From contig JAPXFQ010000078.1 of NCBI GenBank assembly GCA_028564705.1, positions 2,657,685-2,721,684 of the forward strand: a stretch of 64,000 nucleotides of DNA, in the 5' to 3' direction. The position numbers and the translations under genes are program-made. Source of the DNA: Apricaphanius iberus. Taxonomy: Eukaryota; Chordata; Actinopteri; Cyprinodontiformes; Aphaniidae. Shown here in pieces: positions 12,501 to 25,500 of this stretch. The notes under the pieces are model-generated. The model was given only the letters and a program-made list of their open reading frames with translations, did not search any database and was not told the DNA's origin. Positions within the stretch are counted from its first letter, which is position 1; each line of letters starts with the position of its first letter.

Positions 12501-12814
12501 TTTTGCATGATATTCAGATTTTTCGAGTTTTTACTGTAGAGTGCTAAGAACACAATGGATAAGCATTAGAAGAAAGAGGAAGATGTGGGTAAACACAGCT
12601 ATGGTCTTTTTAAATATTCAACATAACATAACATGTCCTCTTTTATTAAGATTTTGCATCCCTAATGTGAATTTGAGTTTCTATTATGTAAAAGTTGGAT
12701 CATCTCAAATTTTTAACGACAAGCAACCTCACAGTTTTCAACACCTCATTTTATTGTCCCAACATTCAAAAGTACAAATAATTTAAACACAACAGTTTTA
12801 TGAAAAAGAAAAAA
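12501..12814. other. Short intergenic stretch downstream of elavl4
   Basis: No gene was found. It lies between the Tc1 relic and the elavl4 poly(A) region and contains a second, unplaced AATAAA on the minus strand (12755-12750). Confidence 0.5.
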
Positions 12815-12834
12815 CAAACATTTACAGCAAGATT

Positions 12835-12840
12835 TTTATT
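12835..12840 (-). terminator. elavl4: Probable elavl4 poly(A) signal (AATAAA)
   Basis: On the minus strand the context is GGAAACAAAATAAAAATCTT, followed within about 30 nt by TGTTTGTTTTTTCTTTTTC. A canonical hexamer followed by a U-rich downstream element fits a strong cleavage site at about 12825-12815. Alternative upstream sites cannot be excluded. Confidence 0.6.
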
Positions 12841-14689
12841 TTGTTTCCAGTTTCAGAAATGACCTAAACTAGCAAGGATAACATGAAGTCATTCATCGCA
12901 ATAATTGGATTAATAATAAGAATACTAAGAATAATAGCAATAATAATCATAATAATCATCATTGATAAGTGTTAAGTAATAACATAAGCAGGAGAGAGTA
13001 GAGAGAGCCGTGGTCACGGGGCCCTGTGAACATTTTTTCTTCTTTTTTGTCTTTAAAGATTTTGTTTATAGATTTTTCAGATAGTAAATAAACACGTCTC
13101 AGGAGGAAAATGAAAACTGACAAGAAGAGCCTAGTTCCTCTGTTCACCTTCCCTCCTCCACTACTGGCTGCGTTGTTTCTACTGGCAGGCTGCCACTATA
13201 AGGCGCTACGGGGGGATGTTGTGAGCCATAGGGGTCGGGCATAAAGCGAGGTGACGCAGCCCCATGTTTCAAACACACACACATACGCACACACACTGTC
13301 TCTAAACAATCACTCGTTGTCGTCTCCATCACATACTCGTACACACACATTCAAGGGTGTGCACTGAATGAATACATTTGAAGCATTTCCACTTCACACA
13401 TAAATCTAGTTCAGTATGCAGACAAACACGCTCACTTCGACGTAAAGGAACATGCGTACAAACGTGCACACCGTGGTTTTCAGTCAGGAACACAAGCACG
13501 CATCCTAAGAGTTGAAAAAGTCACACAGAGTACGAAATCCACACATCAGAACATTCTACTGGGGTCGTTGCATAATTCAGACTCCCGACGGCGGTGGGGA
13601 GCGTGAAGGGGTCTGGTTGGTCTGTTGCTGTTTAGACGTGATCGGAAAATGGAGATGACGATATAAAGATGACCGGGTTTTCCAGAGGGGAGAGAATGAT
13701 GTAGCTACGCGTGAGAATGTTTCAAATGCTCTCCAACACACTTCCTTCATGTTTTCAAGCCTCAACAACAAACAGAAAAAAATCCAATTCCTTATATTTA
13801 GACTTCTGGAACCTTTCCCTTACCTTTCTACTTTCAAAATATATAATATATATCATATTAGAGTATATAAAATATAGACTCGGCACAATCCCCTTTTATA
13901 CCTCCAGAGTATTTCTCAAATATAGCAACAACTGCTGCAAATAGCAGTTTGTGTGCAATGGTAACAACTTTTTAAAAGATTTGTTGGTGTTACATTTGAA
14001 AACATGATGAATAATCTTAAAAATATGTTTTGACTCTTGAGTGATCCGTTTAGTCCAGTGCAATGAATGACCCTCAAATAACAATTTCAAAAAATGTAAA
14101 TCTACCAAAGCCTCTAAGACCTGTATGTTTAATAAAAATGTTTTTTTTTTGTTCATTTTTTTACTGAAAACTGAAAACTATGCTTTCAGACCCACATTTT
14201 TGCATAAGGTTTCATCACAAAGCGGTAGTAAGTGGAGGGAGGGTGTGGACGGAGTGGCTTTTTTAGAACTACACAAACTTATCACAGGTTATATTGAACC
14301 AGAACAACTGTTTATAACATTTTAATAAGACTAAACTTCATTTAAAAAGATCTAGAGATTTCATTTTTAACAAGACAAGGAAAAAAGCAATAGCAAATTT
14401 AACTATTAACTAGGTTATGCATAGCGAGTAACTGTTTCTAGTAATAAGGGAAGAGCGTCCCCCAACCCTCCAGACATTTTTTTCAGTTTTCTTGACTTTT
14501 AGGTTTTTTTATTTTGTAATTTTGATATATTGGTACAAAGCACAAACGTACTAAAAGTTCTCTCAGTGCAGTGGACTACTGGAAGAGCCTCTCCACTAGT
14601 CGCTTTGTTCCCTTTTGCTCAGAAACGCCCCCCCTCCCTGTACCAGAACCACGCAAATACACAGACAATGAAACAAATAAATACATAAA

Positions 14690-14790
14690 TACACAGATAA
14701 ATTAAGCAGGTAATAAATATAGAATAAATACAAATAAATAAATAAAAAAAATAGTTTAAAAATATATAAGTAAATAAACAAATACATTTA
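14690..14790 (-). promoter_or_regulatory. elavl4: Class II-type AU-rich element cluster in the elavl4 3' UTR
   Basis: In the mRNA sense this reads as overlapping AUUUA pentamers, including UUAUUUAUUUAUUUG around 14748-14730, with more copies toward 14770. Overlapping UUAUUUAUU nonamers define class II AREs, the ligands that Hu proteins themselves bind. Confidence 0.55.
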
Positions 14791-15925
14791 GTTTCTTTAA
14801 GATTTTGTTCGGTTTCTTTTGCCGCAGTTGTTAACTGAAAAGTTAATCCAAATTTTTTTTTTCTCCACAAGCAACATGACAACAATTGAACAGTTTCCTC
14901 ACATTTTTTTTCTAAATAACTGAACCACCACTTCATAATAAATATGAAAAAGACAAGCTCAAACGAAAGAACAGTGACAACTCAGATAAGTACAGTAGAT
15001 ATTGTAAAACAAATGTAGACTGTATATATATTTATATATATCATCTATTTGTACACAGCAAATAAAGACACAGTTGTCATAGATCCTTTTTAAGGAAAAT
15101 ATCTAGACTAACGGAACTAGCTAATCATCATTAAGTTTTGACAAACGTTTCACGCTCAGTAACCTAAAAGTCAGCAAGCCAACCAAAACAAAAAAACAAA
15201 AAAAATGTACAAATTTGTTCAGTGATTCTTACAAGGCCCCAAGTTAGTTTTTGATTTCCGCATAGAAATGGTCTCACCGGATTCAATTCAATTCCATTCA
15301 AATTCAATTAAAATTCAATTCAAAAATACTTTTTTTTTTTTATTCGTATTCGTGGGCCGACATTAAACAAATATCAAACAAAGAACAGCAGCTCAATTCA
15401 ATGCCAACATCAAAGTATTTTTTTCTTTAAACAACACATAGAACAACAAAGTTGGATATTTAAGATATGTGAATAATGTAGTATAGCACCTACGGTTGAT
15501 CGCTAAAAGGAAGTTCTCTTCAAATGTTAAGTTCACAGATGCAGAGCAAAGGAAATGATATAGATAATGTATAGTACGCTCTTTAAATGGATAGGTGTGT
15601 ATATATCTATGTACTAATATCTCATATTGACGTGACGAAAAACAAGAAAACAAGTTGACAAAAGGGTCTTCTTGCTTTGGGCTCTGGACTATAAGGTTTA
15701 CTAGGCCTCGGAAGGACCCCTTTCCCTTCCCTTTTGGGTATCGCTGTTGAATAGTTATGCACTAGTACACATGTGAAAAAGTTACCAAAATCACCTGCCT
15801 CGGTTTGCATCTTCTTTTTCACAAAATCCTCCTTTCTACAAAATCCCAACCAACTCGTCTTCACCGAAAAACAACAAGCTCGGATCCTATAAAGTACCAC
15901 GGCAGAACGACAAGACAAGGTGGTG

Positions 15926-15946
15926 CCCCCTCCCCCCCTCCCCCCC
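15926..15946 (-). promoter_or_regulatory. elavl4: G-tract able to form a G-quadruplex in the elavl4 3' UTR
   Basis: The plus strand reads C5-T-C7-T-C7, so the mRNA carries G7-A-G7-A-G5. Three runs of five to seven G separated by single A give more than the four GGG blocks required for a quadruplex with one- or two-base loops. Confidence 0.5.
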
Positions 15947-16902
15947 AGTTAGCCAGTCAAAATATTTTTCTTTTTTTTTCAAATCCAGATTCTTGTAAAA
16001 ATTCTTCAATAATTATTATTTTAATCATCATTTATAAAAATAGATCTTCTTTCTATTTATTTTCATCTTTTTCTAAACTCATTTTTTTCCAAGCAAAGAG
16101 ATCTTCTCTTTGGCAACAGTGTTATTTTTTATTATCTTAAATTACTTAACATGTCATCAGGAAAGCTAACCCATCCCCTCCCTCACCCCATCTCCCTAAA
16201 TCCCAGTGAGGAAAGACATTATGTTTTGTTTGCAATAGAAAACAAAAACAATGTTAGAAATTCTTTTTTTTTCTACATCTGAGTTACAGGGATCACAGAA
16301 TCCCATCTAGAATCGATAAGGGGACGTTCTTAAATACAGGCTAAAAATGAATGAATGGTTTCACCAATTTAAAAAAGAGCTACCTCCCTTCCACTGATAG
16401 GGGAGGTATTTAATACTAACGACAGTGGATCCGGATTTACAAAAGAAAACTAAATCCTGAATCAAAGACAGAGAAAAGGCTCTTAAAAATGACTTTCTCT
16501 TCTCTGAATTATGGGAATTTGCTACGGTTTTACACAGAAGAGAAAAATATATTCAACAACCACAACAAACAAAAAGAATATACAATAAAGAGAAGCCTGC
16601 ATTATCACAGGAGCTTCGAAAAAACTTGTCAACATTTTTATCATTTAATTTTTGTAATACTCAGGCAACATTGGCTTATAGGTCCAAAGTTATAATATAA
16701 GCCATTTATAGTTCAATTAGTCAGGTGGTTTGTTTGCTGCTTTCTGTTCCGGAGTTTGATTCTGCTGTGTTGCATGGCTGTAGTAGGGTGGTGGTGGTGG
16801 TTGAAGGGGACCTAAGGGATGAGTGGAGGTGGAGGGGAGGGGTCAGGGAGCAAATTTGGAGCAGACAAAGTCGCAGGGCATCTGCTTCTGCCTGTTGAGA
16901 GT

Positions 16903-17295
<393 letters not shown>

Positions 17296-17409
17296 CTATA
17301 CTTAAAGAAATAATCAGCAATTTAAGGGATTGTTCAGGATTTATGAAGTGAGGTTCTGTTAATAAGTAATTAGGGAGAAGAAAACTTTCTTGGCTCCTCC
17401 ATACTGCTA

Positions 17410-18185
17410 CATCTTAATTTTATTTTATTTATTCATTTATTTGATAGGGACAGAACAAGAAGCATTGCTACACAGAATAACCGATGCCATGTTCATAGGC
17501 CTTATAGCTAACAGCTAATTCGCAGACCTGGTCCCTAAAACACAAAACACCTACACAAATCATTACAATCAATAAAAAAATAAAATTAAAAATAAAAAAA
17601 AAAACATAAAAGACAATACAATATTATACACTTCTGTTGTGTCCACAAGTTTGAGTCAGTTTGAGCCATTGTTTAACTTTACTTTTAAACTCGTTCAGAT
17701 CTGTTAAGGTTTTCAGAGCAGCAGGTAAAGTATTCCAGATCTGTGGCCCTTGTACTGCGAACGCTGTCTGTCCAAAAGCAGTTTTGCATCTGGCTGGTCT
17801 GCAGTCTCCACTAACAGCGCCCCTAGTGATGATCCCGTAAGCTGCACATTTTTCAATCATCCCTGCAGCGATATTTAATTTCACTAAAAAGTACTTGTTG
17901 AAATTTTCAAAACTTCATCATGGGTTTTTTATCAAGCACTTTTAAAGCTTGTTTGTACAGGGAGATCATACCTTTCATAGTGGACTGGTTAGCTTGGCCC
18001 CACACAGTGATACAATATGAAAAATGAGACAAGATCATTGCGTGAAAGTACAACTTAGCTGCACTAATTGACAGGCAAGATCTTATTAGACGAAAACCAT
18101 TCAAATTAATCCTAATAGTCTTAGTTATTTTCTTTACATGAGCTCCAAATTTAAGATGGGAGTCCACAACTACTCCAAGTTACAA
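17410..18185 (-). pseudogene. LINE ORF2 C-terminal fragment and 3' tail
   Basis: On the minus strand, 18167-17907 encodes a piece of the region downstream of the RT palm: DSHLKFGAHVKKITKTIRIN, then AKLYFHAMILSHFSYCITVW and SLYKQALKVLDKKP. These blocks are typical of L2/Rex-like fish LINEs. After a gap and frame change, 17884-17624 continues with ITRGAVSGDC, CKTAFGQTAFAVQGPQIWN and TLPAAL, the C-terminal end of the same protein type. It is followed by a 3' tail ending in AAATAAATGAATAAATAAA near 17415. There is no RT catalytic core, so it is a 5'-truncated dead copy, in the same orientation as elavl4. Confidence 0.8.
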
Positions 18186-19321
18186 TTGAAAACTACATCT
18201 AGTACATCAGTTTAAAAAGTAATATATATATCATAGATTTTTTGCACACAAAGTGATAAATTCTATTTTCTTTAATTTAGATGATTATGGTACACACCGA
18301 ATGAAAACAAGACAAAAATTTTCTGAAAACGTTAAAATTACAGGGAATAAAAGAGAGATTTCTCACAAAGAATTTGTATGTTAAACCAATGTTATGGTTT
18401 ACACAGTTCTGGGGAGGACAACTAATCTGACAGTCCTCGACACAGTGTCCAAGCATATTAATGGAAAACTGAGCGGAAGGAAAAGGTTGGGAGGAAAATG
18501 GACAGCAATAACTAAAATCTTGAGAGCTTTGTCAAGCAAAACCCATTCAAGATTTTTTTAAATGTATTTATAACATATGGACAGCAGAATGTCATACTGC
18601 CACACACAGATGTATCAAAGACATGGCCTACAAATGTCACATTTCTGTGTTTAGCCTCTTTGTAACCAGAGACAATTCAGAACAACTGAAATACTTGAAA
18701 TATATCACTCGGTCTGTAATAATTGTATATACCATTCACCTTTACGAAAATGACTTCAATAAATTATAATTTCATTATAAGGAAAGTTTTGGTTCGGACA
18801 AAAAAACAATTTGTAAATTGAGATTAGTTGGTCCTAAAGGCTGAAACAAACAGGTAGTTACTTTGGTTAAAGACCAAGTTACTTCTAATGTCTTAAAAAC
18901 TTTCAATCTTAAAAATGTGTTTATACCAAGCTTCTATTTACAAAGAAGCCAATAACTATTTATACAGAAGATGCTGGTAAAAGGCAGTCTGTCACAGATG
19001 ATCCTCCTATATAAAAGCACTTGTTGACTAACTGCTGAAACGCAAGAAAGTGTACTATCAAATAAAAAAGGATTTGCTTGAGCAATTTTTATAGCACTTT
19101 CCCCTTTCTATTAGGTTTTGAATGGAAATGCATTATAAGTTCTACTTTCTACATAGGAATATTAATGATGGTGCACATCCTCCTACCTACAGCTATGTTA
19201 AAGCCCATTCATACCCCAGGTAGATTTTGATTTAAAAAATGACATTTATTCAGCCAGGAAGTTTGTGTCTGATAAAAACTAGGCAGACATCTCTCAAAAG
19301 ACAAAACAATCTAAGAAGTTT

Positions 19322-19322
<1 letters not shown>

Positions 19323-19354
<32 letters not shown>
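19323..19354. repeat. (AT)n microsatellite
   Basis: About fifteen AT dinucleotides in a row. Confidence 0.95.
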
Positions 19355-19357
<3 letters not shown>

Positions 19358-19379
19358 TGGAACATTTTATTAAAATAAA

Positions 19380-19690
19380 AAAAGTGATCAGGCCATTGGT
19401 ATGTATACCTTCTTATAATTGCTGATAATTTCTGGAATTTTAATGATTTAGCTTGGGTGATGTGTTAAAAGTCTTTGAGGTTGGAATACCTTTTTGCCAT
19501 CACTCTAATCTTTAGCTCCTTAATAAACAGATAAAAACAGATCACAAATCAGATTCATCTCAGGACTCTGGCTGGGCTGCTCCAAAATATTAATATTACT
19601 TTCAGTTAGACACACGTTTAGGTAAAATTAAGCCCAAATTTGCCAAGGGTATGAATAATTTTGGGCTTGAATGTACCTTTTTTTGTAAAT
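19380..19690. mobile_element. Probable non-coding Tc1-like relic
   Basis: The segment 'GGACTCTGGCTGGGCTGCTC' and the closing 'GGGTATGAATAATTTTGGGC' followed by TTGAATGTACC resemble text found in fish Tc1-like elements, the latter as a terminal repeat. The opposite end and any coding block were not found. Confidence 0.35.
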
Positions 19691-21194
19691 CCTCACTGAC
19701 CTCTTTTTGAACAACATATAATAAATGTTATTTTATCTTGGACCCTTTCAGACTACTCGCTTTAGTATATTTTTTACTTCCTTTATACTAAATGAAAGGT
19801 CAGGGGAGTTAACTCCAGGAGAAATATTAAGGATTTATAATATTTTAACAGAACATTGCTTCAAAAATTCTGAACTATTCCTTTAGAATTTCTATCAACC
19901 AGCACAACAATATTTTTTTGCTCTGTAAACTTTACTAGCTCTGTAAACTTTCCTAGCTTAGATGCTATACTGCGTGCTATACTTTTCTTTAAAGTCAATT
20001 CCCCAGCAAAACACACAGGAACTACTTTCTAAGACTGATCACACTAATTCTGGGAAAATACAACATAATGTATAGAAGATGTATGGTAAACTATAATGTA
20101 CAGGTTTCTAGTGTGAGTACAAAGCTGTCACTAAACCCCTACAGGGCTTATCAGATTTGAAAGCTCCCCTGTCAGCACTGACGGCAGTGCTTTCTGTGCT
20201 GTGCTGCACTTCTGCTGAAGACGATGCAGATGAGCGTTCTGTCTTAGTGTCCTCAAGTGGCTTCTTTCTGTGCCAAATTGCAGGAAGTTGTTGAATTAAA
20301 CCATTGCAAGAAATTCATCAAAGATCATGCAGCAGCCTGCTAAATTTGTTCTCATTTGCCTCATAATCTTCCCCCTTTTTCTTGCGATGCAAGAGATTTG
20401 ATTCCTCAGTTGACTTCACTTAATTGCCTTTCCACTAAAAGGAAAAAGGGTAAGAAGAAAAGAAATCCCACCACTTTTAAATAAAAGGTAAATGAAATAA
20501 AAAGGTTCATTTCTTATTCCAGCTCCCTACAAGAAACTACTATAGGCATTATTGGGAGTGCTTTAATCGAGATTTCCGCTTTACTGCAGCTGTCAGAGAA
20601 AAGGCAGCCTTCTCAAAGAAAGAACGAAAGGGAAAATGGGGAGCAAACTAAATGGAAAATGGAAGTACTTTACAGCCCAGTTAAGGTACAAAGTGTATTC
20701 CTCTTCCTCCTGCAGAGTGTTCTGGTCTCTTCTATTTCAGAGCTCGTGGCACTGATCGATACCACTGCTTGCCACTTGGACCGTCTTGCCATTGGAACCG
20801 TCTCTCTCCTGTGTCTATATATTGTCCGCAATAACTGCAACCTTTCTGCATGACTTTGGTCATTTAGAATTTCGACATGGCCTTTTTGATGTTGTTGAGA
20901 AAACTAAAACATGCAATCAGACGGGTTAGCTCTCTGGTTGTGCAAGAGAGGGGTTTAATGATGTAATTTTTGTGATTTAATGATGTACAATGTCATTTAA
21001 TTAGATTAATTATGGTTTGAAATCTTTTTTTTAAACTTTGTTTACAGAAAACAGCATGTAATCTCAGAGAATAATTATATAAATGTGCATTTTATTAATT
21101 TAAATAAACATTCAAAAGTTAATAAATTTTAATAATCCAAATCAAAAAGTGAGATGCAGGTGGTATAGATTCTTCACACAGAGTGATGTATTTC

Positions 21195-21452
21195 AAACAT
21201 TTAGTAGCTAAGGAGTTGGGAGTTTGTCTTGTAATCGGAGGGTTTAGGCAAGATACTGCACCTGTTGCCAATAGGTGGTGGTCAGTGGTGCCAGTGTCCA
21301 GCAGCTTTGCCTCTGTCAGTGCGCCTCAGGGTAGCTGTGGCTAAAATGTAACTTACCATCACCAGTGTGTGAACGACTGACTGTTGTGTAAAGCACTTTG
21401 GGGTCCGTAGGGACTAAGTAAAGTGCCGTACAAATACAGGCCATTTGCCATG
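21195..21452 (-). repeat. Teleost interspersed repeat 'A', copy 3 (inverted)
   Basis: Compared with copy 2 it is in the opposite orientation. AAGGAGTTGGGAGTTTGTCTT at its plus-strand start corresponds to the CTCCTGAGCC end of copy 2. AAAGCACTTTGGGG and 'TACAAATACAGGCCATTT' correspond to its start. The central GTGTCTTGCCCAAGG block is worn. Confidence 0.75.
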
Positions 21453-22535
21453 GTGTATAGTTAATAAAAACTACATGTAAATGTTCGGAAAAATGCACGT
21501 GACTATACCAATAAGAGTGGGACGAAACACAGATGAGACCAGGGGTTGCATAGCTACAGTGTAACTGACCAGATACCTATTATGTTCCCTCTAAAGAAGA
21601 ACGATCCCAGTTCTCAATACCTTAGTTTACTGATTAACACCTCTAATTCGTGACTTTTTTAGGCAAACAAATATAACATTTTCCTGGAGCCTTTCAGTCA
21701 ACTGGAGCTCCTTGTGCTTGCAGCATGCAAGATGGCATTGTCAGCACATCAAACATCTATCACCACAGTAGCTGCTGCTCTGAGTTATGTAACACCACCT
21801 TTGGTGGCAGGACAGCAAAATGAAAGATGTGAGCAGAAAAGAAGGAAATTGAGAGGAGCGGTGCCGAGCAAAGCTTGAGCTGTCTACAGTGAAACAGCAT
21901 TTCCTGTTTCCAGCAGGGATTCAAGTTCATCCAACCTTATTTCATGTTTCATTTCCTAACTTCTGTAGTAGCTGCTAAGATATAACAGATAGTTGTGTAA
22001 TTTGGTCAAGTTTTACACAGTGCAGATGTAAAAGACTGTGTACATCTACACATTATTAGCTTATAATAATGAAGGGGAGGCGTCTTTCAGAGCTACTGTA
22101 ACATGAGAAGGTAGGAGAACCTGAATCCCGTAGAAGAAAAATAAAATAAAATAAAACAAGCACACACCTAGAAATGATAAGTCTTTCACCAGAGAACAAA
22201 ATCCGTTAAGTACACAGAAACAACCCAAAACCATTCAAACAACACCAGCACTTGTCATAATCAAAACAAAGGGATTCAACACCACTGAAAACAATCACTG
22301 GCAGTTCTCTGTTTGTTACACCTGAAGTGGTTGGAAGGGAATCAATTCAAAGCAACAGTAGGAACATAAATAAATCAAAAAATAAAAATGTTTTGACCTC
22401 GAACTAATTCAAACTCAAAGTAACTGCAAAAACCACAAGGAAAATTAAATTAAGAAAAAGAAGAAAAGAAAAAAGGAAGTTGAAAAATCATTGAGTCAAC
22501 ATGGACAGCTGGCATTGGGTGAAGTTTTTAATTAC

Positions 22536-22574
22536 CTCTTTACGCCATAGGCCATATTAAGCAAATTGTCCAGC
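22536..22574 (-). CDS. elavl4: elavl4 (HuD) 39-nt hinge micro-exon
   Basis: The exon lies between a CTTTACAG acceptor and a GTAAT donor. It supplies the second and third exon's shared Arg codon and LDNLLNMAYGVK, then AG that joins the last exon. The peptide is the exact hinge segment between RRM2 and RRM3 of Hu proteins. In mammalian HuD this hinge is subject to alternative splicing and carries signals for nuclear export and poly(A)/eIF4A-related activity. The length of 39 nt is a multiple of three, so skipping keeps the frame. It is too short for ordinary open-frame searches and was found from the protein sequence. Both neighbours are in matching phase. Confidence 0.96.
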
Positions 22575-25500
22575 CTGTAAAGAGAAGGAGGGTTCTGGGG
22601 TTAATGGTGGGCAGATGGTCGACTCAATAAATGGAACTAATGTTAAGTCCCTGCAGGAACTGCATGGACCTACTCACTCAAGAACAAACAAACCCATCTA
22701 AAGTTGGTCCATTACACTGAGGAGCCCCATCAGAAAATTGTATCATCAGTCTATAATTCTACAGTCAGTATGGCCTGCACTTAGTTATTTGCTTGCTGAG
22801 CAGGCGCTGCACATGCTAATACCAAATAAGTACACTTCAGGAACATTAAAATTAGCGTAGGAACTTCCAACTACTTAATACACAAGACTACATAGGTAAA
22901 CTGGTAATCGTTTAGCATTACAGTTATATACAGAACACCACCTGCATGCAGTGTGTGAGCACAGCATTGCATCAGGCATTTCTGACATTATTGTAAAGCC
23001 AGAATGCCACACCATTGCAAATCATTATCTCATTAAACATGCAATAAATTGCATGTGGGTTTCTACACAAGTTATGCCATGGTTTATTAGGATGGAGGTA
23101 AATTAATTTTGATTAGCCAGGATTTTTAATTTGTGCTAACTCATTTGAGAGAGCCCCTGAGATGGCAAGGAAATGATCCAGAGTTCTGTCAGTGTAATGG
23201 TTTGGCATTTGAATGATGGTGAGTGAGAGAGGCGATGATGATTAGTTGGTTTTCTATGTGGCAGAACAACAAAAGCATGACTGGGTGTTAAACTAGCCAT
23301 GAAATTGTGAATGTCTGTCTTTGTGGTCAGGGTCAACCCGTTAAGTGATAACGGGTTAGGTGGAAAAGCTGAGCGTTAGTCAGATGGCATCCTCCATCTA
23401 AAAGGGTTAGCATTTTGGGGATGTTGTGATTTCATAATAATTTCAGCCTGTGGGTTTCAGCCATTGCAGCCATTCAGCGTAAATTACAGTTTGTGTCGGA
23501 GCGTTGGGCTTCAGAAACCTGTGGGCTGTGTGAAATGATGGCCCTGGTGGATGGATGCAGTCTGCTTGGTGACTCAATAACCTTAATTTTTCAGTTGAGT
23601 CTGGCCTGTTTCATGTCTTATTAACTCCTCTGGCCTAATGGACAGAGGCCACGGCATATTGAACGACAGCTGGGCGGTGACACCTCATACCTCTTAAAAA
23701 CTCTACAAACTCTGACTTTGAGTGAGCCATAAAGGTTGTTTCTCATGATCTTTCACAGTAAACACGTTTTTACACATCATCTTGAAATTCTTATTTTTAA
23801 AAACACTTTTTACAACAAACTTCAGACAAGCTTCAAAGATTTAAAATGATGTAGCTGATCTTGGAGCTCATAATTCCTCCTGTTTGTTAGGCCATTTAAA
23901 CCCGTGTGACACAGTGATTACTTAAATTGTTTGGAGTTTAAAATTCTGCATAAAAACATCCATGGATGGCAGATTGTTGGGTAGCAAATTTTTTTGGAAA
24001 GTAAAGTTGAGCCGAAACACAAATACCAAGTAAAAACCAGCATCAACCTGCACCTTTTTGAGTCAGTATCAACCAAGGCAGTTTTTCTTCAGCTCAGCCA
24101 GACATAATATTTCCTCTTGTCTTTTTGACAATTCAATGTTTGAAGATGATAATGTAAGGATCACAATGATCAAAATTGGTTATACAGCAATGATCCCAGA
24201 GAAGAAAATAGAACAGATTACCTAAATTGGAGATTTAGTTAGTTTTTTTATTTGCATAAACTGGGATAATCTTCCACTCTCCTTTTATTTTCTGATTAAT
24301 TTGAAATAGCCTCTATCGATGAACTCATAGCACTTTTTTCTTTTATTGTCATTATTCTATGACATTTAATTGTTGAATTAAAACATTTAAATCAAACAAA
24401 TTTTTATGGGTTACAGAAATAAAATCTGAAACATCAAGTCAGAGAAACCTCGATATTAGTGTCGGCTACTGAAAGCGAATTTAATATCTAATATCTTGTT
24501 AAAAACTACACAGAGAACAGAATTAATATTTGCTTTTCCTCCAAACGCAGTTATGGTGCTTAACCAAAGCTGGTGCTAGAGCCACTTATTTACAGATTCT
24601 TTAAAAAATAAACCTGTTTGCTTTTCTGCTGCCAGCGAGACACTATCACAGCCATATCACAAGTTACTATACATGTGTCATCCAGTTAATATACCTTCCT
24701 CAGGTGTATTCTGGGTTGTTTGTGGAGGTTCATGATGCACAGGTCTGTAAAAAGATTACATGATATCCCAATTGTGCTAGTTTCATATATCAAAATTGTT
24801 TTCAATAATAAGTAGTGCTTATGGATTTCTCACAATCCCACTTAGTTAACTGACACCAGCGGTGCTTAAAAAAAAAGGAATTTAACACTTACAATTAGAT
24901 TTTACTTTAAACCACCTGGAGATATTTACAGAATGCCTTCTGACTTAATTTCTTAAACTGTGAAAATGTGTGATTCTGATGCTAATATTACATTCTATTA
25001 TCTGATGTTGAAGTACGGTGATTTAAACTTTGAGACAGTAAAACACCAAAAACGAAAAACTTGCTCAGGAGTTTCAAACAAGGAACTCACCACATTTTGA
25101 TTGGTTTCTAGCCTTTATTAACCCATCCCTAATGCTTAAAATAAGAGATTCTTTCATCTGGCCCAGCTCAGAGTATGTGCTTTAAAAGAACCTGTTTATT
25201 GGTCCTAAAGTCAGAGCTTGTGGTGGTGAGTACACAGGAAGGTTTTGCAAAGCAAGCACTAGCCCAAGTATTGCACTGGAAATGGTTTTATAGAAAAGAA
25301 GCTACAGCAACTAGATGTTACCTGAAAATCAAAAGAAGATGTTTTCAAGCCACTCAAGCTTACATATTTTCATTAAAAGCAAGTCCAATGTAACACTGTT
25401 GCTAGTGGTTGATTAGTGCCAGTTATTTGCTCATTTATTGATAAACCATGCTATCTTACTACCAACTCTTAGTTGGGTCAAAGTAAGGCAAAAGGAGCCC

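Larger units (their letters stand above)
12815..16902 (-). other. elavl4: elavl4 3' untranslated region
   Basis: This region runs from the elavl4 stop codon to the poly(A) signal. The distal end is inferred from the AATAAA at 12840-12835 followed by a U-rich stretch, since no transcript is available. Long AU-rich 3' UTRs are known for HuD. Visible elements in the mRNA sense are a G-rich tract at 15946-15926, a U-rich ARE cluster around 14790-14690, a UG-repeat tract near 13297-13268 and a UUAUUA-rich stretch at 12970-12895. An ATTCA-type tandem at 15280-15322 resembles a LINE tail and may be an insertion. No large open frame in this region is believable. Confidence 0.7.
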
